Source: Azolla caroliniana
Lineage: Eukaryota; Polypodiophyta
Length of the DNA: 64,000 bases
NCBI GenBank assembly: GCA_043228905.1
Contig: JBHGNT010000001.1
Location: forward strand, 9,610,001 to 9,674,000
Direction of reading: 5' to 3'
Shown here: positions 23,955 to 33,015 of the stretch, piece by piece
Layout of the letters: each line of letters opens with the position of its first letter
Numbering within the stretch: the stretch's first letter is position 1
The notes under the pieces: model-generated
Told to the model about the DNA's origin: nothing
The model's database searches: none
What the model saw: only the letters and a program-made list of their open reading frames with translations
Translations under genes and position numbers: made by a program

Positions 23955-24135
23955 TGTATGTTTAATTCTATCTGTTTTTGTCATTTTCTATCTGTTTCTT
24001 TACATCTGCAACCATAACGATGTTTGGGACATGTTTATCTATATGTTTGATTCTATCTATTTTTGTCATTTTCTATCTGTTTTTTTACATCTGCAACCAT
24101 AACGATGTTTGGGACATGTTTATCTGTATGTTTGA
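23955..24135 (+). repeat. 85-bp direct duplication
   Basis: The segment starting with TTTAATTCTATCTGTTTTTG, including CAACCATAACGATGTTTGG, is repeated immediately with few changes. The unit is 85 bp. It lies upstream of the second RING-gene copy and may be its leader. Confidence 0.8.
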
Positions 24136-24393
24136 TTCTATCTGTTATTATCGTTTAGGTTTTTGTTGTTGTTGTTCTCCCTTGACCATTTGAGAGCTTT
24201 GTACATGCATATGCTTGAATTTGAGAGTCGGTCAACATGTGTATATGTTAAGTATCGGGAGTTAACATTATGTTTCATATCCGATATCTCCTTGAATTGT
24301 ATATTATTTAATATTGTTTACTATTGTTGTGCATGATTTACTATTATTTACTATTGTTGTGCATGTGAGGCGAAGAAGAGAGATAGGATTCAC

Positions 24394-24771
24394 ATGACAA
24401 GGAAGCCCACAAAGAAGAAAATGGTGACCGAAAATGTCATCACACCATGCAAGGAAAGAAAAAGGACCCCCATCAAAGAAAGTAAGATGACCCCCACCAG
24501 AGGGAGGTCTAAGTTTTTAGCAACTCAGGGCCAAAAGGTTCACACAAACATTGGGGTTATTTCCTTTGTGCACGACCTGACATTTATGAAGACCTAGACA
24601 TGTGGATGATGAAAACCTGGGGCTCATCACAACCCGAGACACGGAGAGGTTTCCACCTCACTCGATTGAAGAAGGATTATATCACTGAACTAAAGTCACA
24701 ATATGAACAAGTTTATGATACGAAACATATCCTAAACAATGGGGTAGGATTTGTATTTGCACGTGCATTTG
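24394..24771 (+). pseudogene. Second, diverged copy of the AGTACT-element RING gene, 5' part only
   Basis: The start (MTRKPTKKKMVTENVITPC) is lysine-rich and longer than the part visible at position 15. It includes KERKRTPIKESKMTPTR, which matches the first residues of the copy at 15. After a damaged stretch, a frame with GSSQPETRRGFHLTRLKK and YEQVYDTKHILNNGVGF matches the conserved block of the first copy. Frameshift between 24.55 and 24.60 kb. The gene is cut at 24771 by a copia LTR inside the FARAF motif. Confidence 0.75.
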
Positions 24772-25201
24772 TGTTGAGCGGCAAGCTCAACTAGATCCAG
24801 ATCGTCTGAATAAGCCTGAGCCAGATCGGCATCCCGAAGGATGAGCCGGATCGGCGAGCGGGTGAGTTGGGGAGTCAGTTAGCCGGATCAAGCAGTAACC
24901 AGAAGCCTAGTAGCAGCCTAGACTACTAGGTAGTTAATGTCTCGTAGTTAGAGTCAGACACTCGTGTGAGCATTGAAGTACATTGTACCTCTGTCAGTCC
25001 TCTTAGGACTTGTATAAATAGTGATGTTGAGCACATTGTATGTACAGAGAATTTTTACAGAGTTGTTGATAATAGATTTAAGTTGTTCTGCTCTTTCTCT
25101 GTCTCTCCTGCGTACCTTTTGTGTGTTCATCTCTCTCTCTCTCTCTCTGTTGCTATCCGGCTAAGCCAATTGTGTAACGCTTATGCAATTTCTATTTTTC
25201 A
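24772..25201 (+). mobile_element. 5' LTR of a Ty1-copia element
   Basis: Starts TGTTGAGCGG exactly where the RING-gene homology stops and ends TTTTTCA just before a primer-binding site. Length 430 bp. A TATAAATA word at about 25014 is a plausible promoter, and a CT microsatellite lies at 25129-25149. No matching 3' LTR is present in the window. Confidence 0.75.
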
Positions 25202-25213
25202 TGTTATCAGAGC
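25202..25213 (+). promoter_or_regulatory. Copia primer-binding site (initiator tRNA-Met type)
   Basis: TGTTATCAGAGC differs by one base from the common plant copia site TGGTATCAGAGC and directly follows the LTR. Confidence 0.75.
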
Positions 25214-25293
25214 GCGAGGGTTGAGAACCTTTGCAGCCGACATCAGCATCTGAAGACAAACCCTAAGACCCGGTTAGAACAGAAAGAGAAGTG

Positions 25294-26130
25294 ATGGACA
25301 ATGGAAAGACTAGCTCGCTCCTGGTGGAGAAGCTCGACAGATCCAACTACGCATCTTGGTCATACAAGATGCACCAGTACCTGCTTGGCCATGGTTACTG
25401 GAGCTATGTCGACGGAGCTAACGACACAACACCTGATGTGGGACACAAGGACTTCCCAATGTGGGAACAAGTGGCAAGCAGAGTGATGTATTGCTTTGCG
25501 TCTAGTGTCAGAGACCAACTGCTGAGCCATGTCCGAGATGCCAAGACGCGAAAAGAAGCTTGAGGAAACCTGAAGAAGGTTTTCGCGGCGAGCACTACGT
25601 ATCGGAAGTTGCAACTCCGACATGAGTTGAGCAATGTCCGACAGAAGGACATGTCGGTAGCCGATTACACAGTCGGAATCAAAGAGATCTATGACTCACT
25701 TGCCTCTATGAACGTCACTGTAGAGGAAGATGAGATGGTGCAGATTTGTCTTGGGGGCCTAGCATCTAAGTTCAAAGCGTTCCGAACGGTGGTATGTACA
25801 AGGAGGAATACGCCGTCATTTTTCGACTTACAGTCGATGCTCCTTGTAGAGGAGAACCACGCCGGTGCGTCAACAAGTGCACCCACCGACAGCCGAATGT
25901 TGTACATGGAGGCGGATCAGCCCGGTGGGCGTGGTGGACGAGGCGGGTCGGCAAGAACAGGACTGAAGGCATAGAGAACATGCTGACAATAGTTCCGGAC
26001 CCTCCACAAGCAAGCGGAGTCAAGGCGGCGTCAGAGGCTGGCAAGCAAAGGCCGACACGGAATGCTGGTACTCTGGTAAAAAGGGCCACAGAGAAAGCGA
26101 GTGCTGGAAGAAGCGCATTGATTTGGACAA
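25294..26130 (+). pseudogene. Copia gag (UBN2-type) with broken zinc knuckle
   Basis: Begins with MDNGKTSSLLVEKLDRSNYA, typical of copia gag. LRHELSNVRQKDMSVADY and LGGLASKFKAF follow. An in-frame TGA at 25561 and a TAG at 25972 break it. After a frameshift the zinc knuckle appears near 26063-26115 as CWYSGKKGHRESEC, with the second Cys changed to Ser. No protease, integrase or RT follows, so the element was non-autonomous or is truncated. Confidence 0.85.
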
Positions 26131-26379
26131 ATCCGGATCCGGCATGGCCGGTAGAGAGATCCGACAATACTCACACTATGTAGAAGGATTGGGAGGATCC
26201 AAAACCGGAAAAGCCAGTAAAGGGCCAGGCTTGGTGATGAAACACGAGGCTAACTCGATGAAGAAGACCATTTCCAAATCGGAGTTGAAACCGAAACCGA
26301 TAGATCGAACCCGACCTGGAAGGGGGCCGACTCGGTTGAAACCGATCAACCGAGTTCGATTTGGCCGAATACGAATCTG

Positions 26380-26905
26380 ATTGGAAGCCAATCCAACCGA
26401 AAGACAATCGGACAAGACCGATCAGGAAAGAAGTCGAGATTGATGAAGACGAGGAAAAGGCCAAGCATGCACACTACCATAGACAACAAGGGCCAAGTGG
26501 ATTTGAAGGGTGTTACCGAGGATGAGATCTCAACAAAGAAGGAGGGCTCTAACATGAAGATTGTCAACTCTAATGTGAGATTATACAACGAAGATGGACG
26601 AAGTGCAGAGTGTATTGACCAAGGAGACGGTCAGAACAAAGGTGGCCATGCACGAGACAAGAAAGGTTAAGCTAAAGAAGAGCACAAGGAGTCATGACAA
26701 CCGGTCATGGCCATGCAAAGAGTGAACGAAGAATATGGTGGATCGAATGGAGACAATGGTTCGGGTGGAAAGAATGGATGTGTTCAAAATGGAGAGACAA
26801 AGTCGACATAGCAAGAGAAATAGAGGGTACTACAAGTAAAGGAGAATTACGAGCACCGGCAATTTCGGCACATACCGGAGGATATGCGGGTTCGGAGGGG
26901 GCAAG
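26380..26905 (+). other. Copia internal remnant ending in a polypurine tract
   Basis: Purine-rich sequence without recognisable pol domains. It ends at 26893-26905 with a G-rich tract (CGGAGGGGGCAAG) directly before TGTTG, the normal arrangement of polypurine tract and 3' LTR. Confidence 0.5.
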
Positions 26906-26998
26906 TGTTGTAGTGTATTTTGTACACTACGTGAAAAAATGTATAAAGTAACCGATTTAATAAATATGAAGAAAACGACAAAAATATCAAAATATATA

Positions 26999-27070
26999 TT
27001 ACATGTATAGGGCAAGATTCGAACCTTGCACCTCCATATTAATAATGTGAAGCCTTACGATTACACTAAC
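26999..27070 (-). other. tRNA-like segment in the LTR, antisense
   Basis: On the - strand a GCAAGGTTCGAATCTTGC stretch forms a 5-bp stem around a TTCGAAT loop, like a tRNA T-arm and pol III B box. It is preceded by an A-box-like TTAGTGTAATCG. It is not a complete tRNA. Confidence 0.4.
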
Positions 27071-27502
27071 ATATCATTAGTGTTAAAAAGTAGATGTCCC
27101 ACATAGAAAGGTAAGTTCACACTAGGATAAACTTTAGGAAAACGCATGATAAAAGAAAAAGCTACACATGCACATCTAGCGTGCATGAACACTATAGTCG
27201 ATAAAAAACACATGACTTTAGAAAAAGCATGTTAGAGAAAGCATATTGTCTATTGATAGAGAAAACATGGAGGGCATAATTAGAGAAAAAAACATGGATT
27301 GCCAAGACTCTCTCATCACTATATAAGGATGGGGAGCACAATGTAATAAGTGTAAAATCTTTTGGAAATTGGATATATCTCTAAAAACACCAATTAATAA
27401 ATTATATTCGTGGGATTCACGAGGTTTCTATATTCTTCTCTTTCAATCCAAATTCATATTCTTATCTTAATATTGATTAATCTAATAAAATACATTGTAC
27501 TC

Positions 27503-27507
27503 GCGGG
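27503..27507 (+). other. Target-site duplication GCGGG (left) of the nested gag-only element
   Basis: GCGGG at 27503-27507 is repeated at 30815-30819 directly outside the two LTRs. Confidence 0.9.
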
Positions 27508-28147
27508 TGAAAAGAGAGATGATGATAGAAAAGAGAGAGAAGGAAGATATAGAAACCCAAATCTACAAAGATATATTAATAAGGAGTGATGATCATAGAA
27601 ACAAGAGAAAGAAGATACATAAACTCAAGCCTACAAGGATGAATTGATCACTAGAAAAACGCACTACATGAATAGGCAAGAAAAACACCACAAGAAAAAA
27701 GCTCCTCCTCACCACCTCACTCTTCTTGCTTTATATGAAGTTCTCCTCTAGTAGATAAGTTTCGCTTGCTTTCTTTTCCACGCTTTTTTTTACAGCTTTT
27801 CCATCTCCTATTCTTAGCTATGATACAACGATCTTCTAATCGTCATATCTCCCTCATCCATGCTCCAAATTTAGAGTTTTAAAAAGCTACGGATAACTCT
27901 CGTCATAAGCTTTCTAACCCATATTTACACGTGATATTTGGGTTCCAAACGAATGAGTTATGGGCGTTCGTTGTAGACTGTATTTTGGTGCCCGCTTTTT
28001 TCTTCTTTTACTTTTCTCCACGTGACTTGCTTTTTGTTTGACTTATCCTCAAGACCTTAGCTCGTGATCTTGCCCTCCGGATGTGAACGCACCATACCTT
28101 ATATTCTTGTAGACTTCAATACCTTGAATTCTAAAAACACTTTCACA
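27508..28147 (-). repeat. 3' LTR of the gag-only element
   Basis: 640 bp, same length and apparently same sequence as 30175-30814. Confidence 0.92.
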
Positions 28148-28172
28148 TTTAGCCCTCCCCCTTGCTTTTTTG
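28148..28172 (-). promoter_or_regulatory. Polypurine tract of the gag-only element
   Basis: On the - strand GCAAGGGGGAGGGCTAAA directly precedes the 3' LTR. Confidence 0.8.
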
Positions 28173-28403
28173 TGAACCATTTATGGTGAACCCTAAGCTA
28201 CTAATAAAACTAAAGGTTCTCCTTCGCCTTATTCATGGCTATAGACAAAGAAGGAGAAAATAAATAGAAAAGAAACAAACTATGTGAGTAAAACCCCCGC
28301 TAGTCGATAGGAAAAACCTCACACTTCTAAACACACACACATACACTGACAATTGCCATCACCATCTTTCTCCTTGTCAACACAAAGAAAGAGGTTACAA
28401 CAA

Positions 28404-30077
28404 TTAGTATATCTTCATCAACTTTCCAAACAGAAGTAGGTCTATGTGATACATAACTCTTGATAGAAGTAAGCATGTTAACATATGAATAAATCTTTCG
28501 AGCGAGCGAACCTTTTGTACAAATACCTTCAAAGCTTCGAGACTTGTCAGAATTGTCATATTTTGAATTATGTCAATCTTTGCTTCATCAACATGACTTT
28601 CTTCTTGGCACACCACATTCTCCACATTACCTTGTTTTTTATGTATGACCATTTCATCTAGAATCTCATCTCGAAAAGGAAGCAAAAATAAATCTCGTTT
28701 GGTTGAATCATTCAAGGATTGGAAGTTGACGTCTTTCTCCTTTGGAACAACCACAATAAGTGAGACAAACTTCAAATTCTCTAACTTGATGTGGTGCTTG
28801 ATGCCTTCTACTCTTATCTGTGAATACTCATTTATGAATAACTTTGCAAACTTAAAAAAGAGAGAAATAAACCTTAGATCCTCTTCTCCTTGGACATCAT
28901 TTGAAATCATCTTCTTTTTCCCCTTTAGGGTGATAATACTTTTCTCTTCAATGACTTCTTCTTCCTCCTTAGACACCATGTGGAATGATTTGTTTTCCCT
29001 ATCCCACGAATATTCATCAATTGTTATGCTTTCCTCTTCTTGCTTGCCAATGTCGATAGATGATTCCTTCTCCTTTATACATTTGATTAGTTGTGGTGGA
29101 TCCTTTGATGGTGATAAGTTAATGATACTCCAATCATGCATTACAAGTAAATCTCTTGGCTCTTGGTCAAATTGTTGTTGAAGAGTTGATGCCCACATAA
29201 CTTTGTTGCTACTCAATGCAAATCCAAAACACAAATCTTGCACAAACACCTTCATACACTGCAACTTGGCACTTACCAATGCTTCCTTACACGCATTGAT
29301 CTCCAAAAGCCAATCTCCAGCTATCACTTCTAGGTTACCTTCTTCATCTTGCAACTTCGTTGTGGGTACTTCACCATCAACAACTTCTTTTGTCATATCT
29401 TCCATTTCATCTTGCACATATTCATCATCAACCACCATATCACTTGTTGTATCAATAATGTCCTCAACATGATGTACATTGGCATCACCATCCATAACAT
29501 CGCTTCTCATAACTATCTCCTTAGATTCGTCTTTCACATCATCATTCTTTATATCATGGTTGTCCTCATGAACTAGATGGGGGAACTCCACATTCATCAC
29601 CTCTTCTTCATTGTCTCTGGAATCACCTTCATAGACATCATTATAACTCCAAAAATTAGAATAATGATATGAGGGAACCTGTTGAATCGGACATTGCAAG
29701 TAGGCTGGTTGTTGGCTCATGACCGATCCATAATTATTATAGCTTGAATTTATGGTATATGACGCCGATACTCCATATGCTTCACCGAATAACAACTTCT
29801 TCAATTGTTGATCATAACTTTGACATACTCGAATCAAATCATGGAAAGACCTTGGGTACTTCATATGCACTTCATATTGAAAATATGGATCTAGCCCTGC
29901 TTTGAATCTTTCCATCTTGAAGTATACATCTTCAACGCCTCCAACAAGTCCAATCCAAGTGGACCATATATCCAAAAACGTCTTCTCATACTCGAGGTAG
30001 CACATTGGTGAAACCATACGCAATTGGAAAAGTTCTCTTCGTAGATTTGTCGCATCGCGAATTCCATATCTTGCCAT
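28404..30077 (-). CDS. Gag-like protein of the gag-only retrotransposon
   Basis: 557 residues from the first ATG after the primer-binding site (30077). The first 110 residues read as a plant Ty3-type gag core: RDATNLRRELFQLRM, then MCYLEYEKTFLDIWSTW, then FKAGLDPYFQYEV and SFHDLIRVCQSYDQQLKK. The rest is acidic (many E, D and V residues), with no zinc knuckle and no enzyme motif. The gag core packages RNA; the acidic C-terminal part is unassigned. The frame is uninterrupted, which agrees with identical LTRs and recent insertion. Confidence 0.8.
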   Translation of the reverse strand: MARYGIRDATNLRRELFQLRMVSPMCYLEYEKTFLDIWSTWIGLVGGVEDVYFKMERFKAGLDPYFQYEVHMKYPRSFHDLIRVCQSYDQQLKKLLFGEAYGVSASYTINSSYNNYGSVMSQQPAYLQCPIQQVPSYHYSNFWSYNDVYEGDSRDNEEEVMNVEFPHLVHEDNHDIKNDDVKDESKEIVMRSDVMDGDANVHHVEDIIDTTSDMVVDDEYVQDEMEDMTKEVVDGEVPTTKLQDEEGNLEVIAGDWLLEINACKEALVSAKLQCMKVFVQDLCFGFALSSNKVMWASTLQQQFDQEPRDLLVMHDWSIINLSPSKDPPQLIKCIKEKESSIDIGKQEEESITIDEYSWDRENKSFHMVSKEEEEVIEEKSIITLKGKKKMISNDVQGEEDLRFISLFFKFAKLFINEYSQIRVEGIKHHIKLENLKFVSLIVVVPKEKDVNFQSLNDSTKRDLFLLPFRDEILDEMVIHKKQGNVENVVCQEESHVDEAKIDIIQNMTILTSLEALKVFVQKVRSLERFIHMLTCLLLSRVMYHIDLLLFGKLMKIY

Positions 30078-30149
30078 TAGTTTGATGATGAATCGGTAGA
30101 TACAACCATCAATTAGTGGACAACCGTTCCTCCCGTTATACGGAAAGGA

Positions 30150-30174
30150 TCGACCCTCCCTGGAGCGCCAAAAA
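30150..30174 (-). promoter_or_regulatory. Primer-binding site of the gag-only element
   Basis: Directly after the 5' LTR the - strand reads TGGCGCTCCAGGGAGGG. It starts with the TGG complementary to tRNA 3' CCA. The tRNA species is not assigned. Confidence 0.65.
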
Positions 30175-30814
30175 TGAAAAGAGAGATGATGATAGAAAAG
30201 AGAGAGAAGGAAGATATAGAAACCCAAATCTACAAAGATATATTAATAAGGAGTGATGATCATAGAAACAAGAGAAAGAAGATACATAAACTCAAGCCTA
30301 CAAGGATGAATTGATCACTAGAAAAACGCACTACATGAATAGGCAAGAAAAACACCACAAGAAAAAAGCTCCTCCTCACCACCTCACTCTTCTTGCTTTA
30401 TATGAAGTTCTCCTCTAGTAGATAAGTTTCGCTTGCTTTCTTTTCCACGCTTTTTTTTACAGCTTTTCCATCTCCTATTCTTAGCTATGATACAACGATC
30501 TTCTAATCGTCATATCTCCCTCATCCATGCTCCAAATTTAGAGTTTTAAAAAGCTACGGATAACTCTCGTCATAAGCTTTCTAACCCATATTTACACGTG
30601 ATATTTGGGTTCCAAACGAATGAGTTATGGGCGTTCGTTGTAGACTGTATTTTGGTGCCCGCTTTTTTCTTCTTTTACTTTTCTCCACGTGACTTGCTTT
30701 TTGTTTGACTTATCCTCAAGACCTTAGCTCGTGATCTTGCCCTCCGGATGTGAACGCACCATACCTTATATTCTTGTAGACTTCAATACCTTGAATTCTA
30801 AAAACACTTTCACA
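30175..30814 (-). repeat. 5' LTR of the gag-only element
   Basis: 640 bp, matching 27508-28147, and followed by the second GCGGG. Confidence 0.92.
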
Positions 30815-31232
30815 GCGGGATTCACGAGGTTTTTATATCTCTTTCTTAAAATCTATTCATAACTAGGTTCATCTCAAATTCTTCCTCCTCCTATTCCAAA
30901 ACCGCGGCGGTTCCCACCCGACTCATGCAACAATCCAAAGCCGAAAGGCACGACAATGTTTTTTATTGGGGAGGAATCTTCAATTTAACAGATGGGACCT
31001 TTTGTCGTGATTCACTGAAAAAAACAAGTAATAACACAATGATATGTCAATAATCTTTAAAATATACAACATAAACCTGAAAACTAAGGTAAACTTTCGC
31101 AAAAGTAGGCGAAAATCACCCATTTTTAAATGTAATGTTACACAAAAAACATTGAGAAAAATGCAAAAAAATAGCAAGAAAGTGACCAATTCTAGTATAT
31201 TGATCATGAAAGTCACCCCTGTCAACGAGAAG

Positions 31233-31337
31233 TCGATGTAGTGCATCGAGGTCCCGTTGAAAGAAACACTCTTTCAACGGAAACTTGGTACACTCCATCG
31301 AGTTCCCGTGGAAAGCAAAACCCTTTCGACGGTGTCG
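31233..31337 (+). repeat. Two tandem hairpin units before a gypsy LTR
   Basis: TCGATG-TAGTG-CATCGA (31233-31249) is followed by a perfect 10-bp stem CCGTTGAAAG/CTTTCAACGG with a 7-base loop (31254-31280). A diverged second copy has CCATCGAG and CCGTGGAAAG/CTTTCGACGG before 31337. No open frame is present from 30933 to 31340. Confidence 0.7.
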
Positions 31338-31340
31338 CGT

Positions 31341-32037
31341 TGTTACGCGCGTTGTCGTGAAGAAAACCATCCCCAGGCGCAAACTGTGTATAGTGTGTGT
31401 GAACCGGCCCTTACACGTGGGCACGTCCCTTGTCGTATAGTAGATAGGTAGGCACAAAGGTTAAATCCTAGGTAGCAATATTCTGTAAGGGAAATCGAGG
31501 AGTATCTCTGTCCGAAAGGACAGAGAATTAATGTGATGTAAACGGGTGAAACGGCCTCCCTCCTTGAGCTATAAAAGAGAGGGAGACGGGAGAGAGAAGG
31601 GATCGCGCACTAGAAGGAACGAAGTGCTGTCGGACTGGGACCGAGCTTTTCTTCTCTGTCATTCTCCATAGCTTTCTTTTGCGAGGTTCTCAGGAGGCTG
31701 ATTCTGCTCCGTGGAACGCCCGTGTGCTTCCGGCAGAATCTCCATCTTGCTCTCCTGTGTGCGTGGGTGATCAGGCGTCGACACCCACTTCGCCGACCTG
31801 GTCGGCTATAACCGTTCGAGTCGTCTGCATACATACAAATACATGCCTATATTTACACACACTCTAGTGTTCTCAACTCGCGTCTCCTGTGTTGTTGTGA
31901 CGCGTCCCCGTGCGCTTCTTTGTCTATACGTGAGTGAGCGTCTCTCTCTCTCTCTCTCTCTCTCTTGTTTTTCCTCACCTATTCCTCGGTCCAAGACCCC
32001 AGTGGTCCCGCCTTGTTCTCCACGCACGCCCGTAACA
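31341..32037 (+). mobile_element. 5' LTR of a Ty3-gypsy-type element
   Basis: Starts TGTTACG and ends CGTAACA, so the ends are mirror images. 697 bp. A promoter-like TATAAAAGAGAGGG lies at about 31571 and a CT microsatellite at 31943-31965. A primer-binding-like TTGGTGAACCCGAC follows at 32050. No 3' LTR is present. Confidence 0.75.
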
Positions 32038-32049
32038 ACGCGACATATT

Positions 32050-32063
32050 TGGTGAACCCGACA
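32050..32063 (+). promoter_or_regulatory. Gypsy-type primer-binding site
   Basis: TTGGTGAACCCGAC, a variant of the TGGTGACCCCGAC site of plant elements, 12 bases beyond the LTR end. Confidence 0.6.
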
Positions 32064-32088
32064 TTAACAGGCGGCAGAGGAGTAGAAG

Positions 32089-32945
32089 ATGAGGGGGTCG
32101 GACCTTGCAGAAGCCATGGCTTCGGCTATAGACCGTATAGTAAGTGTGCGCGAAGGCACCGACTCCCTTGATAGGCCTATCGAGGCGGTTGTCGGTACGA
32201 TCGGCCGGTTTAGTGGGAAGGATGCCACGAGCTACTTGGCGTCCTACCGGGCTCAGATGGTAATGAGGGACATTCCGGAAGAGAGGCGTCTAGCCGGATT
32301 CCCTCGAGTGGCGATGCCGGGTATCCATACGGAGGTGCTCGAGGTACGGGCCGAGAGCCGGACCTGGGAGGAGTTCGAAGGTCGGCTCCTCGAAAGATAC
32401 GGGCTTGAAGATGTGGTTCGACTTTCGAAGCGGGACTTCATGGAGTGGGTGGAGACCCCCGACAAAGGAAGGAACGCGTCAGTGCTCCTTCGGGAGTTTG
32501 AGGAACGCTTCGCGTGCCTCTCGGTGCTTGACCGGACCGTTCTAGACACAACCCGTGTCCTATTGTTTGTTAAGTCGGTTGACGAGCGGGATTGGGAGTA
32601 GGTAGGCCTCCTATTGGAGACTGATGACGGGCTGACGGCCGACTGGGCCGTGGTGAAAAGGGTCTGTGGCCGTTTCGATAAACGGCGGGAATGGGTTGAC
32701 AAAGGATCGACAGGGGCGGGCTCTGTCACAGCAAAGAAGCTCGAGCCAACACCACCAACGCGAAGGGAAGAGACCCGAGATTGGCTGAAAACAGGTGCAT
32801 GTGGTGTGACACGGTTGGGCACATTCGGAAGGATTGCGGGGACTTCGCCGAGGCGATGAGAAGAAACGTGGTGTACCTGTGGAACGGTCGGGTGCACGCC
32901 AGCAGATGCAATGAAGATGTTGGGGCAGTGCCTGCAACAAAGTCA
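32089..32945 (+). pseudogene. Retrotransposon gag with zinc knuckle
   Basis: From ATG 32089 a 170-codon frame contains FSGKDATSYLASYRAQM and LLERYGLEDVVRLSKRDFM, a gag of the type found in plant gypsy elements. It stops at 32599 (TAG). A CCHC zinc knuckle, CMWCDTVGHIRKDC, follows in another frame near 32796-32838, then RNVVYLWNGRVHA. The element is cut at 32945 by a GA/GAAA microsatellite, and no pol is present. GC content is visibly higher than in neighbouring elements. Confidence 0.8.
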
Positions 32946-32948
32946 CGG

Positions 32949-33013
32949 GGGGAGAGAGAGAGAGAGAGAGAGAATGAAGAAAGAAAGAAAGAAGAAAGAA
33001 AGAAAGAAAGATA
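32949..33013 (+). repeat. (GA)n/(GAAA)n microsatellite, probable 3' tail of a LINE
   Basis: The run borders the 3' side of the - strand LINE that begins at about 33016, so on its sense strand it is a TTTC-type tail. A (GA)n run borders a related LINE end at 35630. Confidence 0.7.
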
Positions 33014-33015
33014 TA

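Larger units (their letters stand above)
27508..30814 (-). mobile_element. Young gag-only (TR-GAG) LTR retrotransposon
   Basis: The two LTRs, 27508-28147 and 30175-30814, are each exactly 640 bp and I saw no difference between them. They end in TG and CA and are flanked by GCGGG duplications. Reading on the - strand, a primer-binding site follows the right LTR, one gag-like frame fills the interior, and a G-rich polypurine tract precedes the left LTR. There is no protease, RT or integrase, so it must rely on another element. It sits inside another LTR. Confidence 0.92.
26906..30932 (+). mobile_element. 3' LTR-like sequence split by a nested LTR retrotransposon
   Basis: TGTTG at 26906 directly follows a polypurine tract, and CAACA at 30928-30932 is its mirror. 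Removing the nested insertion (27508-30819) leaves about 715 bp. A TATATAAGG word lies near 27322. It does not resemble the 430-bp LTR at 24772, so it is not that element's partner. The right end is inferred from the inverted terminal pentamer only. Confidence 0.45.

Noticed and set aside
26171-26464. 97-codon serine-rich frame on the - strand
   Set aside because: It is antisense to the damaged copia interior and has a composition expected from the CCGA-rich sequence on the other strand.
27508-28147. Basis for calling the 640-bp repeat a tandem duplication
   Set aside because: The TG...CA ends, GCGGG target duplications, primer site and polypurine tract show it is an LTR pair.
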